Positions 16,091 to 24,264 of a stretch of 64,000 bases of DNA are shown here, piece by piece (positions within the stretch are counted from its first letter, which is position 1; every line of letters starts with the position of its first letter). Made by a program: the position numbers and the translations under genes. The notes beneath the pieces were generated by a model. The model did no database searches. It had not been told where the DNA came from and was given only the letters and a program-made list of their open reading frames with translations. The DNA is from Chitinispirillaceae bacterium (GTDB lineage: Bacteria > Fibrobacterota > Chitinivibrionia > Chitinivibrionales > Chitinispirillaceae), in NCBI GenBank assembly GCA_016932075.1, contig JAFGDP010000113.1, positions 1-64,000 on the forward strand, written 5' to 3'.

Positions 16091-17572
16091 ATGCGCATGT
16101 CAAGTCCAATCCGCGTGCGTTTTGCACCATCGCCAACCGGATACCTCCATGTCGGAGGCGCGCGCAGCGCGCTTTTCAACTGGCTTTTTGCCAGGCACAC
16201 CGGCGGGACTTTTATCCTTCGTATCGAAGATACCGACCGGAGCCGGTATGTTGAAGGCGCTCTGCAGGAGATTTTCGAAAGTCTTCGCTGGCTCGGGCTC
16301 GAATGGGATGAAGGGCCTGAAATCGGCGGCGGCTGCGGACCCTACTTTCAGTCTGAACGCACGGCTTTATACAAGGAATATGCGCAGATCCTTATTGACC
16401 GTAAACATGCCTATCGCTGTTTCTGCACCGCGGAACGGCTGGCTGCTCTTCGCGCCGACCAGGAAAAAAACAAGCTGCCGCTCGGATACGACCGGAAATG
16501 CCGGGACCTTTCTCAGACTCAAATCGACCGGTTGCTTGAGGCCGGCACTCCGTTCGTCATACGACTGAAAATACCCGGCGGCCGCTCCATAACCTTTGCG
16601 GACATGATCCGGGGAGCCATCGCATATGAAAGCGATGTGCTGGACGATATCGTGCTTATAAAGTCCGACGGCTTCCCGACCTATCACATGGCGAACGTGG
16701 TTGACGATCATCTCATGGGTATCACCCATGTGCTGCGTGGTGACGAGTGGATCGCCTCAACCCCCCGGCATGTGCTTCTCTACGAAGCGTTCGATTGGAC
16801 CATGCCGAGCTTCGCGCATCTGCCGATTATTCTGGCCGAGGACGGGAAGAAGCTCTCCAAGCGCAAAGGCGCGGCGTCGGTCATGGACTACAAATGGGCC
16901 GGCTACCTTCCTGAAGCGCTCTTCAACTTCCTTGCGCTTCTGGGGTGGGCGCCGGGCGAGGGGGACGAACGCGAAAAAATGAGCGTTGGCGAATTGACGG
17001 AAGCTTTCTCAATAGAACGAATATCCCCCAAAGCGGCGGTATTTGATGAAAAAAAACTGGAGTGGATGAATGGGGTATACCTTGCGGAAAAACCTGCAGA
17101 ATCGCTCGTTTCAGAACTGTTTCCTCTGTGGAAGGAATATGGATGGATCGATACAGCGCGTCCTGTCGATGATCCGTTTTGTCTCTCTGTTATCGATCTT
17201 TTAAAGGTGCGGTCGAAAAAGGTGACGGAACTGGCGCAAAGCGCGGGGTATTTTTTCATAGACCCCCTCCATTATGAGGAGAAAGCTGCAAAAAATCATT
17301 TTGGGCCAAACATCATACCACTGCTTTCCGCTTTGGTTGACCTGGTGAGCAACTGCCCTTCATTTGATCCTGAATCACTTGAGTCCGCTTTCAGGGCCTA
17401 TGCCGGACAGACGAACCGGCCGGCGGGTCATCTTATCCATCCTGCCCGTCTTGCGGTCACCGGGGTAAGTTTTGGTCCGGGTCTTTTCGAGCTTATGACA
17501 TTGCTTGGCAGGGAGACCGTTGTCCGCAGGATGAAGGCCGCGATCGCGCATATTGAACAGGCAGTAAATTGA
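16091..17572 (+). CDS. gltX: Glutamyl-tRNA synthetase
   Basis: Class I synthetase that charges tRNA-Glu. The 493 residues fit the bacterial enzyme. The N-terminal signature is FAPSPTGYLHVGGARSAL (HIGH variant HVGG) and the KMSKS-type loop is KLSKRKGAASVMDY (about residue 258). The C-terminal anticodon-binding helical domain is present. The start ATG at 16091 (or 16097) is chosen because the family begins immediately before 'IRVRFAPSP'; an upstream TTG would add 17 unlike residues. A separate glnS lies 450 bp downstream, so this enzyme is probably discriminating rather than also charging tRNA-Gln. Confidence 0.95.
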   Translation: MRMSSPIRVRFAPSPTGYLHVGGARSALFNWLFARHTGGTFILRIEDTDRSRYVEGALQEIFESLRWLGLEWDEGPEIGGGCGPYFQSERTALYKEYAQILIDRKHAYRCFCTAERLAALRADQEKNKLPLGYDRKCRDLSQTQIDRLLEAGTPFVIRLKIPGGRSITFADMIRGAIAYESDVLDDIVLIKSDGFPTYHMANVVDDHLMGITHVLRGDEWIASTPRHVLLYEAFDWTMPSFAHLPIILAEDGKKLSKRKGAASVMDYKWAGYLPEALFNFLALLGWAPGEGDEREKMSVGELTEAFSIERISPKAAVFDEKKLEWMNGVYLAEKPAESLVSELFPLWKEYGWIDTARPVDDPFCLSVIDLLKVRSKKVTELAQSAGYFFIDPLHYEEKAAKNHFGPNIIPLLSALVDLVSNCPSFDPESLESAFRAYAGQTNRPAGHLIHPARLAVTGVSFGPGLFELMTLLGRETVVRRMKAAIAHIEQAVN

Positions 17573-17591
17573 GCTGCCGGGAGAAGAGGGC

Positions 17592-17891
17592 ATGATCAAA
17601 CATATTGTGATGTGGAAGCTTGCCGAATCAGCCGAAGGGGCGGTAAAGCAGGAAAACGCGCAGAAGATGAAGGTTATGCTGGAAGGATTAAAAGAAAAGA
17701 TCAATGAGATACGTAGGGTCGAGGTTGGCATTAATTGCAATGCAAACGAAACCTGGGATGTGGCGTTGCTGTCGGAATTCGATAGTCTCCCCGACCTTTT
17801 GGTGTATCAGAACCATCCTGCTCACAAGGCTTGCGTGGAATTTGTCAGAAAAGTAAGAATCGACAGGGCGGCGGTGGATTATGAGGCATGA
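17592..17891 (+). CDS. Dabb (stress-responsive A/B barrel) domain protein
   Basis: A 99-residue ferredoxin-like alpha/beta barrel protein. The start MIKHIVMWKLAESAEG, the middle EVGINC and the late YQNHPAHKACVEFVRK are the classic Dabb pattern; the His in 'NHPAH' is conserved in the family. These dimeric proteins have varied or unknown roles. It lies 19 bp after gltX and 138 bp before glnS in the same direction, so it is likely on the same transcript. Function is not known here. Confidence 0.88.
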   Translation: MIKHIVMWKLAESAEGAVKQENAQKMKVMLEGLKEKINEIRRVEVGINCNANETWDVALLSEFDSLPDLLVYQNHPAHKACVEFVRKVRIDRAAVDYEA

Positions 17892-18029
17892 CAGGATTTG
17901 GGCGTATTGGCGTGTGGGCGTATGGGCAACCGACCAGATCAGGCGATCTTCCCGTTCCGTTTGCGCCAATATATCCGAAGCATGGCGGAAACGCAGATAC
18001 TTTTTCAACGGTAACGAGGAATAAGAATT

Positions 18030-19739
18030 ATGGATAATGGAAAACAGTCAGATAATACCATAGACATTCCTTCCAATTTCATCCGCGATGCGATTGTCCA
18101 GGATCTGAAAAGCGGGAGGTTTCAAAAGGTGGTTACCCGGTTTCCTCCCGAACCAAACGGGCACCTTCATATCGGGCATGCCAAAGCGCTCCATATCGAC
18201 TACGGCATGGCGGTTGAATTCAACGGCGAGTTCCATCTCAGGTTCGACGATACCAATCCGAGCAGGGAGGAGGAGGAGTACGTTCAGGCGATCATTGACG
18301 ATGTGAAATGGCTCGGGTGCGATTTCGGCAAACACTTGTGCTTTGCATCAGATTATTTCGAGCAGATGTACGAGTGGGCCGTTTTGCTTATAAAAGCCGG
18401 CAAGGCGTTCGTATGCGAACTGAACGCCGACGAGGTACGGGAGCTCCGCGGCACGCTTACCGAACCGGGAAAGAACAGCCCGAACCGAGACCGTTCGGTC
18501 GAAGAAAACCTGGACCTGTTCGAGCGCATGCGCAAGGGCGAGTTCCCCGAGGGTTCCCGTACCCTGCGGGCGAAGATCGACATGGCATCGCCCAATATCA
18601 ATCTGCGGGATCCGGTCATGTACCGCATCATCAACGCACCGCACCACCGGCAGGGGAACAAGTGGTGCATCTATCCGATGTATGACTGGGCGCACGGGCT
18701 CGAGGATTCCATCGAGGGCATCACCCATTCGCTCTGCTCGCTCGAGTACGAAGACCACCGGCCGCTCTATGACTGGTTCCTGGACCAGCTCCCGGTCCAT
18801 CACCCCCGGCAGATCGAGTTCGCGCGGCTCAACCTTACCTACACGGTCATGAGCAAACGGAAGCTGCTCCGGCTCGTGAACGAGAAAAAGGTTTCGGGGT
18901 GGGACGATCCGCGCATGCCCACGCTCTCCGGACTGCGCCGCCGCGGCTGTACGCCCGAGGCGATCCGCATGTTTTCCGAACGGATCGGCGTTGCCAAGCG
19001 CGACAGCATGGTCGACGTGGCGCTGCTCGAATACTGCGTGCGGGAGGACCTGAACCGGCGCGCGCCGCGTTTCATGGCAGCGCTCAGACCGCTACGCGTG
19101 ATCATCGACAATTACCCCGAAGGATCAGTCGAAGAGCTTGACGCCATAAACAATCCCGAGGACCCGTCGGCGGGATCGCGTAAGGTGCCGTTTTCCCGGG
19201 AGCTTTTCATCGAGCGCGACGATTTTATGGAGGAGCCGCCTAAAAAATTTTTTCGCCTCGCACCAGGCAGGGAGGTGCGACTGCGCTATGCCTATTTCAT
19301 CACCTGTACGGGTGTTGAAAAGGACAGCGCGACTGGCGAGATCACGGCGCTCCGCTGCACCTACGATCCCGCGACCACAGGCGGCAACGCACCCGACGGC
19401 CGCTCGCCCAAGGCCACTATTCACTGGGTCTCAACGCGGCATGCGATTGATGCCGAGGTGCGGCTTTACGACCGGCTGTTCAACAGGGAAAATCCCGACA
19501 GCGCGCCGGAAGGCGATTTCATTTCGAGCCTCAACCCCTCATCCCTGACCACGCTTTATCCCTGCAAGATCGAACCGAATCTTGCCAAGGCAATGCAGGG
19601 CTTTGGCTGCCAGTTCGAACGTCTCGGCTATTTCTGCGTTGATCCTGACTCGAAACCGGATCGCCTGATTTTTAACCGGACCGTGACGCTCAAGGACGAG
19701 TGGGCGCGGATTCAAAAACGGGAGCGGGGAAAACCGTGA
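18030..19739 (+). CDS. glnS: Glutaminyl-tRNA synthetase
   Basis: Class I enzyme that attaches glutamine directly to tRNA-Gln. The 569 residues match the gamma-proteobacterial type: [18 protein letters not shown] (HIGH motif), [34 protein letters not shown], the VMSKRKL loop (about residue 272) and a full two-domain beta-barrel anticodon region. glnS is patchy outside Proteobacteria, so its presence speaks to lineage or old transfer. Its stop overlaps the GTG of the next gene (GTGA). With gltX close by, this organism can charge tRNA-Gln without the transamidation route. Confidence 0.95.
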   Translation: MDNGKQSDNTIDIPSNFIRDAIVQDLKSGRFQKVVTRFPPEPNGHLHIGHAKALHIDYGMAVEFNGEFHLRFDDTNPSREEEEYVQAIIDDVKWLGCDFGKHLCFASDYFEQMYEWAVLLIKAGKAFVCELNADEVRELRGTLTEPGKNSPNRDRSVEENLDLFERMRKGEFPEGSRTLRAKIDMASPNINLRDPVMYRIINAPHHRQGNKWCIYPMYDWAHGLEDSIEGITHSLCSLEYEDHRPLYDWFLDQLPVHHPRQIEFARLNLTYTVMSKRKLLRLVNEKKVSGWDDPRMPTLSGLRRRGCTPEAIRMFSERIGVAKRDSMVDVALLEYCVREDLNRRAPRFMAALRPLRVIIDNYPEGSVEELDAINNPEDPSAGSRKVPFSRELFIERDDFMEEPPKKFFRLAPGREVRLRYAYFITCTGVEKDSATGEITALRCTYDPATTGGNAPDGRSPKATIHWVSTRHAIDAEVRLYDRLFNRENPDSAPEGDFISSLNPSSLTTLYPCKIEPNLAKAMQGFGCQFERLGYFCVDPDSKPDRLIFNRTVTLKDEWARIQKRERGKP

Positions 19740-20338
19740 AACTGAGATTCCGGCCGTTTATCTCTTTTCTTCTCGCTTTTGTTTTCACCGCTGCCGCCTT
19801 CTCCGGCGTCGTTTTATACCTGAGGCCCGAAGGCAGCATCGCCGACTGGGTGGCATGGAGCTTTCTTGGTCTCGGGAAAAAACAGTGGGAGATCGTCCAT
19901 ACCGCGTTGGTCCTGGTGCTGACGATCACGGTTGCGATTCATCTCGCGTTGAACTGGAGCATTCTTATTTATTATACCCGCAGAAAGATCGGTGCGATAA
20001 AACGGTCGGTTTCCGAGCTTTCGGTCGCCTTGGCATGCGTTGTTTTCATCGTAGTCGTCGCGTTGCTGCAGCTGCCGCCGATATCATGGCTTGTCCATCT
20101 GCGGGGGAGCATAAAAAAGGGGACCTATTCGCTCGCCGTCGCACCGCCGCTACCGAACGCAGACCGGCTGACGATTGCAGAGCTGGCAGCAATGCGTCAG
20201 ACTAGTCCGGAAAATCTCCTGGCGCGGCTTTCACAAGCGGACATCGTTGCAGACTCCTCTGAAACGCTTTCAGCAATCGCCGCGCGGAACAGAAAGTCGC
20301 CGCAGGCGCTGTATTTGTTGCTTTCCAAAGACCGGTGA
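19736..20338 (+). CDS. DUF4405-like membrane protein with cytoplasmic C-terminus
   Basis: About 200 residues. Three hydrophobic segments ([55 protein letters not shown]) with membrane-embedded His residues (VHTAL, IHLALNW) resemble DUF4405 and cytochrome b-like bundles that may bind haem. The C-terminal 70 residues are soluble and contain two short repeats ([21 protein letters not shown] and [20 protein letters not shown]), each like a small helix-turn-helix or LysM-like unit. The GTG start overlaps the glnS stop and has GGAGCGGGGA upstream. Function unknown. Confidence 0.75.
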   Translation: MKLRFRPFISFLLAFVFTAAAFSGVVLYLRPEGSIADWVAWSFLGLGKKQWEIVHTALVLVLTITVAIHLALNWSILIYYTRRKIGAIKRSVSELSVALACVVFIVVVALLQLPPISWLVHLRGSIKKGTYSLAVAPPLPNADRLTIAELAAMRQTSPENLLARLSQADIVADSSETLSAIAARNRKSPQALYLLLSKDR

Positions 20339-20610
20339 TTTTTTACGATAGGACGATGTAAAATTTTCTTGCCATCATTATTATTTTCTACCTATTTTGT
20401 CTAACTTGGTTGACAGCAAGAATTCCCGACCCATTCTCTCCCTGATATACCGTCAATGACCGTGGTCGGAACGGCCATGATAGCAAGTTTTAGTTAGAAA
20501 TAAACTGATGGTGCTGAGTTGATGATCGGATAGTTGTTCCTTAGCAGGAACGTGGTTCGTGGCCATAATGAATTTTTTGCAGTAATTACTTCACCCGAAT
20601 CGGAGAAACT

Positions 20611-21906
20611 ATGAAGAAAAAACATCCCGCCGGATTGTGGGTCTGTTTTATGACCGAGTTGTGGGAGCGGTTTGGCTTTTACTCCCTTTTGTGGCTTCTT
20701 GTCCTCTATATGGACCATAATTTTGCTTGGACCAAGCTCACGGCGGGATGGTACTACGGCACGTTTCTCTGGGCAGTGTTTGCCTTCAATTTCATAGGCG
20801 GATGGATTGCCGACAGGTTTACGGGTCAGATAAAGGCTATTAAGACTGGCGCGTTCCTGATGATTCTGGGCTATTGCGCGGTCGCATTTTCATCGGTACA
20901 GCTTCAATGGCCATTTACCTTGGGGCTCATTCTCGTTTCTTTAGGAACAGGACTGTTCAAGGGAAATATCTCTGTTATGGTGGGTAATTTATATGCAAAA
21001 GAAAATGAGGATATAAAAGACGCAGGGTATAACATTTATTATATGGGTATTAATATCGGCGCACTCTTGGCCTCCATCGTGATTAGCTACGTGTTTAAAA
21101 ATTACAATTATTCCTTTTGGGCCGCTGCGGTAGGCATGGTCATTTCTATAATTACTTTTTCATTGTTCCAGTCGCTCATACAGCATGCTGATGTGAAAAA
21201 CATGAAAAAGAGGGTCTCTGAAACCATGTCAGCTCAATCTTCGTTCGCCATGTCGAAAAGCGAAGCGCGGCAAAGGATCGTCACGCTTATGACGCTTTTC
21301 CTTATTTCTATTATTTTTTGGGTATGTTATTATCAGAACGGCAGCGCGCTTACCTATTTTGCTGATAAATCAACGGTAAAGACTTTCCCGCCACAGTTTT
21401 ATTCCTTTTTTAACTGCATTTGCATCATCGGGCTGACATTGACGATTCTGCCGTTTTACCGGTTTCTCAACCGGTTCGGAAAAGAGCCCTCCACTGCCGG
21501 AAAGATTTTTTGGGGGATGGTCATCATGGCAATTTCCATGGTAATAATGGTTGCGGCTTCTATATTCGGAGGGAACGGCAACACCAACAGTGTGAGTTCG
21601 TCATGGCTGATTTCAACGTATGTTATAGTCAGTCTCGCTGAAATTTTGATTTCACCAATGGGATTATCATTTGTTTCTAAAGTCGCACCGCCAAACTTGC
21701 AAGGTCTTATGATGGGCGCCTGGTTCTTTGCCACGGGATTCGGCGGATTTTTATCTGGTCTTTTTAGCGCGTTTTACGATAAGGTGCCGCACCATCAGTA
21801 TTTTCTTGTGCTTACCGGTTTGCTAGCGCTTTCGTCCATTTTGGTGCTGGTGTTTATGAAGAAACTGAATCGGTTCTCCGTAGCGAGCCAGGGGTCCGTT
21901 GAGTGA
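20611..21906 (+). CDS. POT/PTR-family proton-coupled peptide transporter
   Basis: A 431-residue inner-membrane transporter with about 12-14 hydrophobic segments. The first segment carries the proton-coupling ExxER motif (ELWERFGFYS), then GGWIADRFTG and LGTGLFKGNISVMVGNLY, all diagnostic of the POT/PTR2 family that imports di- and tripeptides. The end overlaps the GTG of the following secreted-protein gene (GTGA). An inverted repeat GTTCC-N6-GGAAC at 20536-20551 lies about 60 bp before the start, within the 272-bp spacer, and may be an operator. Confidence 0.92.
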   Translation: MKKKHPAGLWVCFMTELWERFGFYSLLWLLVLYMDHNFAWTKLTAGWYYGTFLWAVFAFNFIGGWIADRFTGQIKAIKTGAFLMILGYCAVAFSSVQLQWPFTLGLILVSLGTGLFKGNISVMVGNLYAKENEDIKDAGYNIYYMGINIGALLASIVISYVFKNYNYSFWAAAVGMVISIITFSLFQSLIQHADVKNMKKRVSETMSAQSSFAMSKSEARQRIVTLMTLFLISIIFWVCYYQNGSALTYFADKSTVKTFPPQFYSFFNCICIIGLTLTILPFYRFLNRFGKEPSTAGKIFWGMVIMAISMVIMVAASIFGGNGNTNSVSSSWLISTYVIVSLAEILISPMGLSFVSKVAPPNLQGLMMGAWFFATGFGGFLSGLFSAFYDKVPHHQYFLVLTGLLALSSILVLVFMKKLNRFSVASQGSVE

Positions 21907-22448
21907 AGGCCATTAAGACCATCGTTATCATGGTACTGTCTACAGCATTCACTGTATACTCCCAGGTCTGGTTCGCGAAAAACATCAGCAACCTGACTCC
22001 GGATGAAGCGCGCCGGTTCTATAATTTCGGGGATAATTGCGGCGTGTTTGTCGGCAAGCCCCCGATGTCCGGCAACGAAACAAAACTCGATTCCTGGAAT
22101 GAAAAATACAACTACTACATTCTCTATCCGTTGTTCAAAGCTGCAGGCGATTCAGCGCGGAAAAAGGAGGCAGTCGATACTTTGGCTGCATCGCCCGGGA
22201 AAAAAGACAGCTCCAAGAAATGCTCCGGAGCAAAACCTGAACGCGCATCAACAGGTGCGGATACCGCGAACCAGGGAACAGCAGCAGACACCCTGCCTGT
22301 TTGCAAGGACGAAAAGGCCATACGGGAATATTATGGGAAGGTGCTTTTTACCTATAAGGGCAAAATCGTTTTAAAAACCTGGAAAGAGCTGCAACCGGAG
22401 GAGTTTGCGCAGTGCTACGATATTTCGCGGCTGGCGAACATGCCGTAA
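21903..22448 (+). CDS. Secreted protein of unknown function, coupled to the peptide transporter
   Basis: A 181-residue protein with a signal peptide (residues 1-20, ending near VYSQ). The mature part starts with WFAKNISNLTPDEARRFYNFGDNCG, has a low-complexity linker rich in Lys, Ser, Thr and Ala (residues about 80-130) and four Cys residues. I do not recognise a domain. The GTG start overlaps the transporter stop, so both are made together; a periplasmic role in peptide capture or processing is a reasonable guess and no more. Confidence 0.65.
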   Translation: MKAIKTIVIMVLSTAFTVYSQVWFAKNISNLTPDEARRFYNFGDNCGVFVGKPPMSGNETKLDSWNEKYNYYILYPLFKAAGDSARKKEAVDTLAASPGKKDSSKKCSGAKPERASTGADTANQGTAADTLPVCKDEKAIREYYGKVLFTYKGKIVLKTWKELQPEEFAQCYDISRLANMP

Positions 22449-22545
22449 GTTTATTGTTTTTCATCGTCTAGGGGAATAAAACTATTTTACTGCATTGTTT
22501 TACCATTAACGGTTATTACCATCATCAGAAGGAGGGAGAAAGCGT

Positions 22546-23850
22546 ATGAAAAAGTTGCTGTTGTCCATTGCTACGGTTTTTTCGTTTACCCTGCCCTCAG
22601 TGGCCGGTGTTTCCGCGGATAGTTGGGACCTCTACGGCAGCGCCCGCATGTGCGGCTGGTACTGGGACAGAGGGTATCAGTATTCCGAGGATACGGTAAA
22701 TGGCGGGATCGTAGACACCCTGTTTCCCCACCTTACGCGGATGATCTGGGACCTTGAATACATGAGTCGCTTTGGCGCCTACTGTAAAAAGGACAACTAT
22801 GCGTTCAGGTTCGAGGCAGGATGGGGCCCGGTGCTGCGGGAGATGATGATATCGGTGCAGGGTACCGAGATTTTCGTTGCGTCGAAATTCAAGGACGGCT
22901 TGATTTTAAGGCGACTGTACGGTGAATGGTTTATAAACGACAACCTCTCCCTTCTCATCGGCCAGGAGTGGTGTCTTTCCAATTTCCTTGTGAGTTCACA
23001 GACGTTTGAAATGGAGGCGGGGCTTTATTATACCGGTGCACTGTATACCAGCCGGAGGCCGCAGGTAAGGGCAACTGCCAAAACCGATCTTTTCGAAGGC
23101 TTGAAGATGCAGCTTGATTTTGCCGCGGTCAAACCCGATACCTTTATCGTTGGCACCAGCGATGACGTCTGGAACGTGGAAGCGTCGGAGATCATTCCAA
23201 AATTTGAAGGTGACTTTGTCGTTGAACGCAACCAGGACCTTGGTGGAATACCGCTCGGATTGAAGACAACCACCATGGGGGGCGTGAACCGGTATAACCT
23301 CGTCACGAACCGTGTGGCAAATCCTACCAATATGAGGACTGATCTTATTGCAACGTATGTGCTGGGAGAAAACCTGGAGCTGACTCTCTGGAAGTTGAAA
23401 TCCAGCGTTACCTTCTCAATGGGACAAAACCTCGCCAGTTATGGCGTCTACATGGGTGATCCATGGGGATGGCGCGGCAACCAGGACATGGACATTTTCT
23501 ATCCGAGATGGGGTCTCACGAGTGAAACTGATACCTCCTACGGTATATGCAACACCTTCACAAAGCAAGGCACAGTGGTAATGACGCTTAAAGCGTTCGA
23601 CTGGCTTGCTTTAGAAGTTGGTGGCGGCATGATTATCAATGACCATGAGGAATATGGGACAAAGCAACAGGAAGAAGTAATCGCGAACATGATGAGGCGT
23701 GCCGCCTGGTATGCCAATATTCAATTCAATCTGCTCGATGGTCATCTGCTGTTTATACCCGAATTTTCCCAAAGCGACCTTGGTGGCGGTATAAATGCGG
23801 GTGGAGGCATCTGGAACGCGCTGGGATTTCTGCTGCAGTTTGATATGTAA
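22546..23850 (+). CDS. Outer-membrane porin-like protein
   Basis: A 434-residue protein with a signal peptide (cleaved near VAGVSA) followed by alternating, aromatic-rich beta strands (DSWDLYGSARMCGWYWDRGY, TRMIWDLEYMSRFGAYCKKD and similar) suggesting an outer-membrane beta barrel, perhaps DcaP- or porin-like. It ends in a strand (LGFLLQFDM) whose terminal residue is Met rather than the usual Phe. AAGGAGGGAG precedes the ATG. It lies 97 bp after the secreted protein gene; with the POT transporter these may form an uptake path across both membranes. Confidence 0.7.
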   Translation: MKKLLLSIATVFSFTLPSVAGVSADSWDLYGSARMCGWYWDRGYQYSEDTVNGGIVDTLFPHLTRMIWDLEYMSRFGAYCKKDNYAFRFEAGWGPVLREMMISVQGTEIFVASKFKDGLILRRLYGEWFINDNLSLLIGQEWCLSNFLVSSQTFEMEAGLYYTGALYTSRRPQVRATAKTDLFEGLKMQLDFAAVKPDTFIVGTSDDVWNVEASEIIPKFEGDFVVERNQDLGGIPLGLKTTTMGGVNRYNLVTNRVANPTNMRTDLIATYVLGENLELTLWKLKSSVTFSMGQNLASYGVYMGDPWGWRGNQDMDIFYPRWGLTSETDTSYGICNTFTKQGTVVMTLKAFDWLALEVGGGMIINDHEEYGTKQQEEVIANMMRRAAWYANIQFNLLDGHLLFIPEFSQSDLGGGINAGGGIWNALGFLLQFDM

Positions 23851-23874
23851 TTGTTTTCAGGAAGGATACACCAA

Positions 23875-23912
23875 TGGCCGTATTGCAATTCATAGATACG
23901 GCCAACTTTTAA
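23875..23912 (+). terminator. Intrinsic terminator after the porin-like gene
   Basis: TGGCCGTAT pairs perfectly with ATACGGCCA across a 12-base loop (stem 23875-23904), followed by CTTTTAATT. The T tract is short, so efficiency is uncertain, but the position 25 bp past the stop codon is right. Confidence 0.6.
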
Positions 23913-23938
23913 TTAAAAAATGACAAATAAATGGTTTT

Positions 23939-23966
23939 TTGCCATGCTTTTTCTTTATATTATAGA
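23939..23966 (+). promoter_or_regulatory. Promoter candidate for the propeller gene at 24265
   Basis: TTGCCA (23939-23944) and TATAGA (23961-23966) with a 16-base spacer, inside a very AT-rich stretch just after the terminator. It would give a long leader of about 290 bases. Confidence 0.4.
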
Positions 23967-23969
23967 TAA

Positions 23970-24264
23970 GGGGAGAGTCCAAAGGGGTTGCTGAAAACAG
24001 AAAAGATGATTGGACAGGAGTAAGGGACGGAATTCTATATTTAGAATCGTACTCAGGCAGTTGATCTGAGTGCAGAATATTTTACTTGCTCTCCCGCATA
24101 ATAGTCTGCACGGTAAAACCAAATGAACTGGTGATCAGAGAGAGGATTGTTGTTTGTTCCGCATAAGGTAAACGAAAGGAAAATTTCCGGTTAAATATAG
24201 AAAACGGAAGAATGTTTTTGATTGATTAGTTTATATTACATCTTATCAAAGGGGAGGGTGTGTC
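23970..24264 (+). other. Long structured 5' leader
   Basis: This gene-free stretch has several perfect stems in series: GTCCAA/TTGGAC (23977-23982 with 24010-24015), ATTCTA/TAGAAT (24032-24037 with 24042-24047), ACTCAG/CTGAGT (24051-24056 with 24066-24071) and GTGCAGA/TCTGCAC (24070-24076 with 24105-24111). The third and fourth share two bases, so they compete. I cannot match it to a known riboswitch class. It precedes a very large secreted protein gene and may regulate or stabilise its mRNA. Confidence 0.35.
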
